A stretch of DNA of 6,449 nucleotides, taken from JBECKQ01 sp040235375. GTDB lineage: Bacteria; Planctomycetota; Phycisphaerae; UBA1845. Under the pieces are notes generated by a model. The model was not told the DNA's origin, ran no database searches, and saw nothing but the letters and a program-made list of their open reading frames with translations. Shown here one piece after another: positions 1-6,227 of this stretch (the first letter of the stretch is position 1; each line of letters opens with the position of its first letter). The DNA lies in the NCBI GenBank assembly GCA_040235375.1, contig JBECKQ010000481.1, positions 1-6,449 on the forward strand, read 5' to 3'. The translations under genes and the position numbers were made by a program.

Positions 1-939
1 TGCCAGTTGCAGTCCGCGCAGGCTGCCGTTGCTCGCTCGCCCACTGAGGCGAATCGCGGCGATGACATTGACCGGCAGCGATTCGATCGCCTCGGCAATC
101 CGGTCGCGCACGCCCTTGCCCGACAGGCCGGTTACGTCGATCGGCACGACGCGCATCGGCCGCACGTCGTGCTCAATGAACGAGTGCCGAAGTCCGTTTC
201 CATCGATCTCCACGAGCACGCAACCCTTCGGCTCGTCGCGCTCGGCGAAAGAGATGCGGTCGCACGAGCCGCAATAGACGATCGGCGGTCCGTCGCCGGC
301 CTTGCACTCGAGCACCTGGTAGCGGTGCACGTGCCCGGCGGCGACATAGTCGATGCCGGCCGGAATCTCGCGCTCGACCACGTTCTCGCCCGAGCGAAAA
401 CGATAGTTGGCGGGCCCGCACCGCGCAGATTCGAACGTCTGGTGGCAGGCGAGGATCGTCGCGTCGGCGTGGCGTGTGTGCCACGATGTGGCACCCAGTG
501 CCTCGGCAAATGCGCCCGCCGAGTCACGGCGGATGCACGGCACGGCGGCGACGGCTATGCGCCCGCCGGCCGTGCGAATATCGAACGTCGCCGGCTCGGA
601 GGCCACGTGAATGTCCGGATGTGCCAGCAGCACCGACGACGGGATAGTCGAGCGCTCGTGATTGCCCGGGACGATTACGACGGGTATGCCGGCCGAGGCG
701 ACTTCGAGGAGCGGCCGGGTGGCGGCATTGATCGCAGCCGTGTGCGGTTTCGAGCGATTGAACAGGTCTCCGGCGTGAATGACGAGGTCTACGTTGAGTT
801 CCGTGGCCCGTGCGAGCACCCGGCAAAAACTGGCGACGAAATCGTCCCCGCGCCGCGGCCGGCTATGCCGCGGCCGCGCCGGCAACTCCGCCCCGATGTG
901 CGAGTCGGCCGTATGGAGGATCCGGATCGACCGCGCCAT
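1..939 (-). CDS. SbcD/Mre11/YhaO-like metallophosphoesterase, putative DNA repair nuclease (C-terminus cut by window edge)
   Basis: 313 codons are visible from an ATG at 939 reading leftward, with no stop before base 1, so the C-terminus lies outside the window. The metallophosphoesterase motifs appear in order: DSHIG (D12, H14), GDLFN (D58), GNHE (N93, H94), a histidine in ACHQTFE (H166) and GHVHRYQ (H203, H205). These are the two-metal ligands of the SbcD/Mre11 family. The following block, YCGSCDRISF then E-x-KGCVLVEI (about 222-245), resembles the post-catalytic strand region of SbcD/YhaO proteins. Known members cut DNA ends and hairpins with an SMC-like ATPase (SbcC, Rad50 or YhaN), which would be expected just beyond the left edge. 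The start lies 11 bp after the stop of the aldolase gene, so the two are probably co-transcribed. Only a weak GAGAG precedes the ATG. GDLFN replaces the more usual GDLFD. An ATG at 944 is in another frame. Family assignment is strong; the exact subfamily is open. Confidence 0.9.
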   Translation of the reverse strand, partial: MARSIRILHTADSHIGAELPARPRHSRPRRGDDFVASFCRVLARATELNVDLVIHAGDLFNRSKPHTAAINAATRPLLEVASAGIPVVIVPGNHERSTIPSSVLLAHPDIHVASEPATFDIRTAGGRIAVAAVPCIRRDSAGAFAEALGATSWHTRHADATILACHQTFESARCGPANYRFRSGENVVEREIPAGIDYVAAGHVHRYQVLECKAGDGPPIVYCGSCDRISFAERDEPKGCVLVEIDGNGLRHSFIEHDVRPMRVVPIDVTGLSGKGVRDRIAEAIESLPVNVIAAIRLSGRASNGSLRGLQLA

Positions 940-950
940 GCCATGAACTC

Positions 951-1589
951 TCAGCCGCGGTGCGCGCGCCGCGTGATGTCGGCCGCCCGGCGCTCGACGG
1001 CGCCGAAGTCCTTGCGGGCCAGGTCGTCCGGCCGGAAGAGCGAGGAGACGAAGCCCACGCCGTACGCTCCTGCGGCGAGCACGTCGAGAAAGTTGTCCGG
1101 CGTCACGCCCGCCGTCGGGTAGATGCGCAGCTCCGGCAGGGGGCCGACCAGTTGCCGCACGTACAGCGGGATGTCCGCCGGGGCCGGAAAGAGCTTGACC
1201 ATGTCCGCCCCGAGACGATGGGCGGTGACCATCTCCGTCGGCGTGTACGTGCCCGGCACGCTCACCACGTCGAGCCGGCGCGACTCGGCGATCACTTCCG
1301 CATCGCAGTTCGGGGCGACGATGTAGCACGCCCCGGCCTCGACTGCCTGCCGCGTCTGCTCGGCGGACATGACCGTGCCGGCCCCGACGAGCAAATCGCG
1401 ATTCTCGGCAAACTCCGCGATCAGATCGAGCGCCCCGGGTGTGTTCAGGGTGAACTCGACGCTGCGGAATCCCCCGGCGATCGCCGCCCGCACGGCGTCT
1501 GCGGCGACGTTGCGGTCCTTCGTCCGAATGATCGCGCCGACGCGCAGCCGGCCGATGGTCTCCAGTGTTTCATTTCGATTTCGACTCAC
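951..1589 (-). CDS. KDPG/KHG-type aldolase (2-dehydro-3-deoxy-phosphogluconate / 4-hydroxy-2-oxoglutarate aldolase family)
   Basis: 212 residues, the normal length for this single-domain class I TIM-barrel aldolase. The family cleaves 2-keto-3-deoxy-6-phosphogluconate (or related keto acids) to pyruvate plus an aldehyde, in the cytoplasm. Visible motifs: VEFTLNTPGA with the catalytic base E45, GAGTV (69-73), IVAPN (90-94), VPGTYTPTE (111-119), the Schiff-base lysine K132 in VKLFPAP, and PTAGVTP (158-164). E45 and K132 sit at almost the same positions as E45 and K133 of E. coli Eda. Differences from Eda are N49 where E. coli has the substrate-binding R49, and TAGV instead of TGGV in the phosphate-side loop, so the substrate may not be KDPG itself. 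The start is GTG at 1589: an in-frame TAA lies six bases upstream, and AAGGAAAGG (1599-1607) is nine bases from the start. It is the first gene of an operon with the nuclease gene. The family is secure, the substrate is not. Confidence 0.93.
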   Translation of the reverse strand: MSRNRNETLETIGRLRVGAIIRTKDRNVAADAVRAAIAGGFRSVEFTLNTPGALDLIAEFAENRDLLVGAGTVMSAEQTRQAVEAGACYIVAPNCDAEVIAESRRLDVVSVPGTYTPTEMVTAHRLGADMVKLFPAPADIPLYVRQLVGPLPELRIYPTAGVTPDNFLDVLAAGAYGVGFVSSLFRPDDLARKDFGAVERRAADITRRAHRG

Positions 1590-1761
1590 GTGTTATGGCC
1601 TTTCCTTTGCTTGTATGGCGGTTGGCGGCGTAGTATTCGGCGGCGGGTGTCCACGGCGGTTGCTTCCGCGCGCCGAATCATCCAAGATAGCCGCCCGGGT
1701 CCGCATGAGACAAGCCCGGCCGCACGTGCGGCGGAGGGCCAAGGCCGACAGGAATGCCGTC
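1590..1761. promoter_or_regulatory. Divergent intergenic region between the aldolase operon and the membrane-protein gene
   Basis: 172 bp separate the divergent GTG start at 1589 and the TTG start at 1762, so promoters in both directions should lie here. On the minus strand the purine-rich AAGGAAAGG at 1599-1607 is the aldolase ribosome binding site. On the plus strand a weak sigma-70-like pair is visible: TTGCTT (1607-1612), 18-bp spacer, TAGTAT (1631-1636). It matches consensus at only about 3/6 and 4/6, so it is a candidate only. No convincing minus-strand promoter, operator palindrome or riboswitch was recognised. If the membrane protein actually starts at the in-frame ATG at 1705, this region shrinks to 115 bp. 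Confidence 0.4.
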
Positions 1762-2577
1762 TTGAGCGATACGATCAGCAATCAGGTGCCCGCACAGGCG
1801 AGCGTGGAAACGACGCCGGGCCGTGGTGGGACGGTTGCGGCCGTCGCCAGCGGCATCCTCGTGGCGGCGGTGGTGGCCTTCTGGGGCGGAGGCGTGGTGC
1901 TGACCGTGGTCGGCGGCCTGATCGGCGGCGCGGTCATGTTGCTGCCGGCCGGGTACTGGAAGAGCATGGCGGCCGGCCTCGTCGTGGCCGTTCTGCTGGG
2001 CTGGACACTCCTGTCGCACGGGCTGTCGCTGCCGTTCATGCTGGGCCTGTTCTTCTTCATGCTGTTCGGCCTGGTGATCGGCGCGGTCATATTCCGCTAC
2101 GCCGAGGGTCTGCGGCCGATGCCGCGCGGGCGCGTCGTGGCCGTGACGGCCGCCGTCTCCGTGGCCTGCTGGGTCGCCGCCCTGGGGCAGGAATGCTTGT
2201 CCTATCCGCACGACTTCGTGGAGAAGGCCCTGCGGCACCCGCGGGTGTATATTCCGCCGAACGAGGTCGATCGCGTCGAGGCGGATCTGCACACGTTTAT
2301 CGTGAAGTATCTCGACACCGAGTATCCACCCGGCGGCGTGATCGGGTATCTGCGCCTGGCGGCCGCGGGCAGGCCGGTGGTCGTGAACATTCCCACGCAG
2401 CCCACGCCCGCCACGATCGCCCCAATGGTCCCCGCCTGGGTCTGGTGGAGCCGCACTGTTCTTTCCGTCGTGCTGATGTACGTGGCCGTCTGGTCCGTCA
2501 CGCGCGACCTCGCCAAGCCGCCGAAAGCGGCAGCCGCCCCTATCGGTGCCGAAGAAGCGGCCCCGGCATCCTCTTGA
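1762..2577 (+). CDS. Polytopic inner-membrane protein of unknown function
   Basis: 271 residues if started at TTG 1762, which is preceded by AGGA at 1750-1753 with eight bases between. An in-frame ATG at 1705 would add 19 residues, but these are arginine-rich and have no Shine-Dalgarno. A still earlier ATG at 1369 would run deep into the aldolase gene antisense and is unlikely. With the TTG start, hydrophobic segments lie at about 24-40, 43-62, 70-86, 88-111, 124-141 and 228-246. A soluble loop of roughly 80 residues (145-225) sits between the last two, with the stretch HPRVYIPPNEVDRVEADLHT, and probably faces the periplasm. The tail after 250 is Ala/Pro-rich. The N-terminal half is glycine-rich (GGGVV, GGLIGGAV). 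I do not recognise a family. The gene is divergent from the aldolase operon and convergent with the TPR gene, so it appears to be monocistronic. GC is high (43 of 60 bases in 1921-1980), typical of a native gene. Confidence 0.78.
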   Translation: MSDTISNQVPAQASVETTPGRGGTVAAVASGILVAAVVAFWGGGVVLTVVGGLIGGAVMLLPAGYWKSMAAGLVVAVLLGWTLLSHGLSLPFMLGLFFFMLFGLVIGAVIFRYAEGLRPMPRGRVVAVTAAVSVACWVAALGQECLSYPHDFVEKALRHPRVYIPPNEVDRVEADLHTFIVKYLDTEYPPGGVIGYLRLAAAGRPVVVNIPTQPTPATIAPMVPAWVWWSRTVLSVVLMYVAVWSVTRDLAKPPKAAAAPIGAEEAAPASS

Positions 2578-2617
2578 GCGACAGTGGCCGTTCGCACCAT
2601 CGCTTTTCCAGCCTATA

Positions 2618-2643
2618 GTTTCCGGGTGTTTCGTTTTGGAAAC
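2618..2643. terminator. Weak inverted repeat at the convergent gene junction, possible bidirectional terminator
   Basis: The 68-bp gap between the two converging stop codons (2577 and 2646) holds GTTTCC (2618-2623) and its exact reverse complement GGAAAC (2638-2643), separated by a 14-base loop that ends in TTTT. A six-pair, AT-leaning stem with a large loop and no following U-tract is a poor intrinsic terminator. Position is the main argument for it. Termination here might instead depend on Rho or on convergent transcription. Confidence 0.22.
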
Positions 2644-2645
2644 AG

Positions 2646-4979
2646 TCACTCTCGCTCGTCGTCGGGGGCGCAACCTTCCGACAGGCGCACAATCCGCCAC
2701 TGGCTCTCCGATAGTTCCAATCTCACCGAGATGACGACAGATCTTCTTCTATTGGGTGAAAGCTTCAGGCAGACCGTGGCGTAGTCCCCCTCCTTCTGAC
2801 AGGAGAGGATCTCATGTGTCATCAAGCGCACGTCGTTTCCGTCGGATGACTGCGTCAGACTGTCGAAGGCACGCCAGAGTAGTCGTTCGTCCTTGATCAA
2901 CTGCGCGTATGCGGCGCGGTCCGCAAGTCGTAGCGCCATCACCCAGGATTCGACGGCCTGTTGGGGCGACCCGACGCGAACATCGACCCTTGCAGGTAAT
3001 TCGTTCAATACTCGTGCCTCCTCACTCACGTCCGTCCACCGCTGGGGAAGATGCAGCGAGCCGGGAATCTCCGGAAGATCCGGCGGTTCTCTCCCGCCCA
3101 CAGCGTTGACGTATCGGAGGTATTTTCCCTGGGTTTCGATGAGCGAATGCCCAGGGCTTTGTTCGAGTTCCTTCAGCGCCGCCTCACCATGCGGGCCGGC
3201 CAAAAGGAGCGCCAATCGGATCGACCGGGCCCGATGCACATTTCGAGTCTCAGCGAGGCGCGACGCGAGTAGTTCAACCGCCTTGGGCGAACCGTTGAAA
3301 CCGAGCGCGATGTAGTACCAGTAGACCTTCGGATCTTCGGCGTTCCCGGTTTTGTCCAGCAGTTGTGGCAGCGCGACTTCCGGATATGAGGCGAGGGCGC
3401 GCGCCGCCTCGCTTGCGAGCCAGCGCGAATGCAGTTCATGCAGAGTGTCCGGTGCGCGATGCGTAGCGCCTTCCTCGAAAAGTCGAATAAGGCACTCAAG
3501 GTCCTTCCGTTCTCTGCAGCGCCGCACTTCGATCAGCTTTCGCGTCACTGCGGTGGGCTGTATCCGGTTAAGAAGATCGTCGGACGCGTCCTTGATCACA
3601 CGACGCAGCCTGGCGCGATAGTGTTCATCGGCTGCATCGCAAAGCTCCCCCAAGACGGATATCTGTCCGGCAGCTTCGTAAATCGCGACCAGTCGCATGT
3701 TTGCGAATGGATCGTCAGCGTTGTGATTGACGATTGCGTCAAAGTACGCCTTTACGGCCAGATCGTACTGCCCCAGATATTCTCGGCAGATGCCCTCGTA
3801 GACGATGTAGCGATGCTCTGCCGCCTGGATTTCGTTGCCGCACCAGGACTGGAAAGGGTACTTGTCCCGTGTGAGGTGAAAGGCGCTCAGCGCGCCCGCG
3901 GCATCACCCGTTGCCAACAGGCATAAGCCGATTTCCCACGCGGCTTTCGGGCGATAATTACGATAAGGCTCCATGAGGTCGGCGCCAGCTTCCCGATCAT
4001 TCACCTCGGCGTCGCGCAGCCGTTGAAACTCCGTGATGGCTTCATCATACCGGCCTTGGCCCTTCAAGGTGATCGCCAGGTTGTACACGCCTTTCGGCCA
4101 ACTCTCCGTGCCAGGATAGCGCTCAATCAACTCGTGCCAGCAACGCGCCGCCATGTCCAAATCTTCGGCCTTGGCGGCATCATTCCCCAGTTGAAGCAAG
4201 GCTCCGGCGCGGAGGCCGCCGTCGCACGCCGCATCGCGGGCTATGCTCTCGAGGAAGACTTGCGATCCAACCTTGTCCCCGCATCGCCGAAACATGGACG
4301 CAATCAACTCGCGATCGTTGCAGTCCTCCAGGGGTCGCAATTTATCATAGGCCCGAACAATGAAGGGAATAGAGGCCATCCCCATCGAACTGAGACAGTA
4401 TTCACGGAAGAACGTAGCATCATCGATCTTGCCCTCGGCCCGCTTCCGAAGAAACGCAGCCCGTTCCTCGTAGAGCGTGCGATAGCTAGTACTCCGTCTG
4501 GCCTGCGCATCGACGCAGTCGGCAGCTTCGGCACATCGATCGAGCTCGATGAGGGCCAAGCCGTAATACCAAAGAGACTCGTCCGCCTCAGGAGCGTGGC
4601 CATTCTCCAGCGACTGGTACAGTTGAATGGATCGCTCGGGGTTTGCGGCCAACTGAAGCCATCGAGCGATTCCCCTACGGGCCGTTGTCGACAAGCCCAA
4701 AGATCTAGCGCGCATGCGAGTGAGTTCGTCGCGGCGGGCTTTGTCCTTTTCGATCCACACCGGGCCAAGACCATCCGGACGTGGCTCCTCAAGCACGGCG
4801 ATCGCGCTGTTGATGAGGCCGCCGTAAGCATATTTGCCGGCCCGTTGCCATCGATTCTGAAGCGATCGCACGGCACCCATATACTCCGCTGGTGTCAAAG
4901 TGGGCTCGTCCGCAACGGTGACGGGGGCGACGGCAAACAGAAGCAGCGACAGGGTCATGCCGAAGCAGGGACGAGTCAT
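2646..4979 (-). CDS. Large secreted TPR/helical-repeat protein, function unknown
   Basis: 777 residues. The N-terminus has a short basic end, a hydrophobic core (about 8-19) and a plausible cleavage after A23 (TVA/DEP), so it is probably Sec-exported. No lipobox cysteine is present. Tetratricopeptide-like helix pairs occur at about 116-160 (ESLWYYGLALIELDRCAEAA), 254-290, 292-325 (GVYNLAITLKGQGRYDEAI), 345-375 (AAWEIGLCLLATGDAAGAL) and 390-440 (CREYLGQYDLAVKAYFDAI). A second helical stretch at about 515-610 looks more HEAT-like. The last ~105 residues change style: AVESWVMALRLADRAAYAQL near 675-694, then beta-rich segments ending in QWRIVRL (760-766). That is reminiscent of NTF2-like/DUF4878 domains, which is inference. 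Such proteins usually scaffold protein-protein contacts in the cell envelope; no catalytic motif was seen. The ATG at 4979 is fixed by GGAGGG (4986-4991) six bases upstream. The gene is monocistronic here. Its GC is lower and more uneven than its neighbours (29 of 60 in 3721-3780). Confidence 0.88.
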   Translation of the reverse strand: MTRPCFGMTLSLLLFAVAPVTVADEPTLTPAEYMGAVRSLQNRWQRAGKYAYGGLINSAIAVLEEPRPDGLGPVWIEKDKARRDELTRMRARSLGLSTTARRGIARWLQLAANPERSIQLYQSLENGHAPEADESLWYYGLALIELDRCAEAADCVDAQARRSTSYRTLYEERAAFLRKRAEGKIDDATFFREYCLSSMGMASIPFIVRAYDKLRPLEDCNDRELIASMFRRCGDKVGSQVFLESIARDAACDGGLRAGALLQLGNDAAKAEDLDMAARCWHELIERYPGTESWPKGVYNLAITLKGQGRYDEAITEFQRLRDAEVNDREAGADLMEPYRNYRPKAAWEIGLCLLATGDAAGALSAFHLTRDKYPFQSWCGNEIQAAEHRYIVYEGICREYLGQYDLAVKAYFDAIVNHNADDPFANMRLVAIYEAAGQISVLGELCDAADEHYRARLRRVIKDASDDLLNRIQPTAVTRKLIEVRRCRERKDLECLIRLFEEGATHRAPDTLHELHSRWLASEAARALASYPEVALPQLLDKTGNAEDPKVYWYYIALGFNGSPKAVELLASRLAETRNVHRARSIRLALLLAGPHGEAALKELEQSPGHSLIETQGKYLRYVNAVGGREPPDLPEIPGSLHLPQRWTDVSEEARVLNELPARVDVRVGSPQQAVESWVMALRLADRAAYAQLIKDERLLWRAFDSLTQSSDGNDVRLMTHEILSCQKEGDYATVCLKLSPNRRRSVVISVRLELSESQWRIVRLSEGCAPDDERE

Positions 4980-5005
4980 CGTGAACCCTCCAGGCTGGAT
5001 ATTAC

Positions 5006-5035
5006 ATTATACCGTTCCCGAGAGGCCCCTTTCAA
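5006..5035 (-). promoter_or_regulatory. Near-consensus sigma-70-type promoter for the TPR gene
   Basis: Reading the minus strand, TTGAAA (5030-5035) is followed after 18 bases by a perfect TATAAT (5006-5011). The -35 differs from TTGACA at one base. A start site about seven bases past the -10 would fall near 4999, giving a 5' leader of about 20 bases that contains GGAGGG at 4986-4991, six bases before the ATG at 4979. Promoter, leader, ribosome site and start codon are all correctly ordered and spaced. A perfect -10 is rare by chance in sequence this GC-rich. No operator palindrome is evident. Confidence 0.75.
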
Positions 5036-5176
5036 CACGGACAGCAGATCGTTCGGGAGAATCCTGGCGGAGCGCGACTGACCGTTGGCGCCAAGGGTGG
5101 TTTGCTACTGATCCGCTTCGTTGGGAGCGGGCTTTGCGTCCGTGGCTTTCGCGGCGTACCTTAATGTTCTGAATCG

Positions 5177-5197
5177 GCGATGGAGCGACCTCTGTGA
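5177..5197 (+). promoter_or_regulatory. Translation-start region of the first zinc-ribbon gene: GGAG site inside a five-codon mini-ORF overlapping the GTG start
   Basis: GGAG (5182-5185) lies eight bases before the GTG start at 5194. The same stretch reads as ATG-GAG-CGA-CCT-CTG-TGA from 5180, so a five-residue mini-ORF (MERPL) ends in a TGA that overlaps the start as GTGA. The mini-ORF has no Shine-Dalgarno of its own, so its translation is uncertain. The arrangement is repeated exactly in front of the downstream paralogue. No good promoter was found in the GC-rich 5036-5176 stretch: the best pair is TTGCGT (5134-5139) and TACCTT (5157-5162) with 17 bp between, each matching only 3/6. Confidence 0.5.
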
Positions 5198-5282
5198 TTG
5201 CGAGCGTTCCCGAGAATGCTGCTTGCCGCCAGTGCGGGTACCTCTTGCGCGACCTGCACGAACCACGGTGCCCCGAATGCGG
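5177..5282 (+). repeat. Direct repeat copy 1: shared leader plus zinc-ribbon coding start
   Basis: This 106-bp block aligns without gaps to 6228-6333, offset by exactly 1051 bp, with 13 mismatches (about 88% identity). The first 16 bases are identical and non-coding with respect to the main genes. Inside the coding part, 31 bases are identical without interruption (5209-5239), while the codons on either side carry mostly synonymous changes. The block marks a tandem gene duplication, not an insertion element: there are no terminal inverted repeats or transposase. Confidence 0.85.
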
Positions 5283-6174
5283 CGGTAGTTTTGATCCAAG
5301 TAACCCCTTGACCTTCGAGATTGCGGGATTGTCGCGCCTCGGGCGATGGTGGCGGCGATTCAGAGTTGGCAAGCAAAACGTCACCCCGTGGTGGGCTCCA
5401 TGGGATGGCCCGCTGCGACCTGTCGACGCCGCATTTGTGACCGTTGCCGCCGGCATGGCGGTCTATTACAGCGCGACGCCGTTTTGCGGATGCCACGGCC
5501 TGCCTTTCAAGGTCTTCGAACTGATTCTTCTGCTGGTGGCGGCGGCGACCGTGACCAGCATCCCGAGAAAGCCTGCGCGAATCGCGGGGTTGATCGGCTT
5601 GTTCATCCTCCTGCTGTGGGTGCGCGCGCAGGATCCTGGCTGGCCGTGGCGTCATAGCGCCCAGTGGTTCTTCTTCCTCATCGAGTTGCTATTGATCGGC
5701 GCGGTTGCGGAGTTGGCACTTCGCTTCCTCGTCGGTCTCCACAAAAGAAGGCGCGGCGTAACCGCAAAGCCTCAGACACGGCGGAGACGTTTCTTCCGTG
5801 GCGTGATGATCGTTGCCATAGCTCTTGCCCTGCCGATACCGCTCTGGCCGTGGCCGCTATGGCTGCGATTCCGGGCAAGTGAGCACGACTTTGCGATGGT
5901 CGCTGAACAAGTCATCGCCGACGGGAAAGGCTCACTCAATCACCGCCGCATCGGAGATTACGAGTTGAGGGCTATTCGGCTGCTCAGCGGCGATCTGGTT
6001 CTCTTCGAACTGGCCGGCCAAGATACCTGGCCACCGGAGGCAGGAGGGTATGATGGATTCATCTACGTTCCCGATCCACCGGAGCCGCGATGGCAGCGAA
6101 TTCGCTTTGCCGGCTCAGACCACTGGTATGTTGGTGGCCTTGGAATACGTAGTTCCTGGCCGTATTTGTCGTAG
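5194..6174 (+). CDS. Membrane protein with N-terminal four-cysteine zinc ribbon, paralogue 1
   Basis: 326 residues from GTG at 5194 (GGAG eight bases upstream). An N-terminal zinc ribbon is formed by C11-x2-C14 and C26-x2-C29 in the context CGYLLRDLHEPRCPECG, followed by FDP and a conserved linker LSRLGRW. This module is typical of planctomycete membrane proteins, but its role is not established. Basic residues follow (51-60), then five hydrophobic segments at about 77-94, 105-121, 128-144, 157-181 and 203-224. An Arg/Lys-rich loop (182-201) between segments four and five should be cytoplasmic. The last ~100 residues (225-326) look like a small beta-rich soluble domain (IGDYELRAIRLLSGDLVLFEL, 253-273). 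With the ribbon inside and five crossings, that domain would face the periplasm. No catalytic motif was recognised. The gene is divergent from the TPR gene and followed after 70 bp by a paralogue with the same N-terminus. The coding call is firm; the function is unknown. Confidence 0.85.
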   Translation: MIASVPENAACRQCGYLLRDLHEPRCPECGGSFDPSNPLTFEIAGLSRLGRWWRRFRVGKQNVTPWWAPWDGPLRPVDAAFVTVAAGMAVYYSATPFCGCHGLPFKVFELILLLVAAATVTSIPRKPARIAGLIGLFILLLWVRAQDPGWPWRHSAQWFFFLIELLLIGAVAELALRFLVGLHKRRRGVTAKPQTRRRRFFRGVMIVAIALALPIPLWPWPLWLRFRASEHDFAMVAEQVIADGKGSLNHRRIGDYELRAIRLLSGDLVLFELAGQDTWPPEAGGYDGFIYVPDPPEPRWQRIRFAGSDHWYVGGLGIRSSWPYLS

Positions 6175-6227
6175 ACTGGAACCCAGGCGTTCATAGAAGG
6201 AGCATGGACCGCTTCGCCCGGCGGCCC

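Noticed and set aside
7..1122. Plus-strand open frame of 371 codons opposite the nuclease and aldolase genes
   Set aside because: Its translation is arginine-rich and motif-free and lies antisense to two genes with clear catalytic motifs. It is a frame artefact of high-GC coding sequence.
810..2618. Plus-strand open frame of 602 codons spanning the aldolase antisense and the membrane-protein gene in another frame
   Set aside because: It crosses two supported genes and an intergenic region and translates to Arg/Gly-rich low-complexity sequence without domains. Stops are simply rare in this GC-rich stretch.
1678..2700. Minus-strand open frame of 340 codons, rich in His, Gln, Arg and Asp
   Set aside because: It is the antisense image of the hydrophobic membrane-protein gene: Val/Leu/Ala codons read backwards give His/Gln/Asp/Arg. 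It also overlaps the end of the TPR gene.
4023..5081. Plus-strand open frame of 352 codons opposite the start of the TPR gene
   Set aside because: The opposing frame has a signal peptide, TPR pattern, Shine-Dalgarno and promoter. This one has none and runs across the promoter.
5007..5456. Minus-strand frames at 5007-5456 and 6115-6432 that share a similar peptide segment
   Set aside because: The similarity is the antisense image of the duplicated zinc-ribbon coding start, not independent protein conservation.
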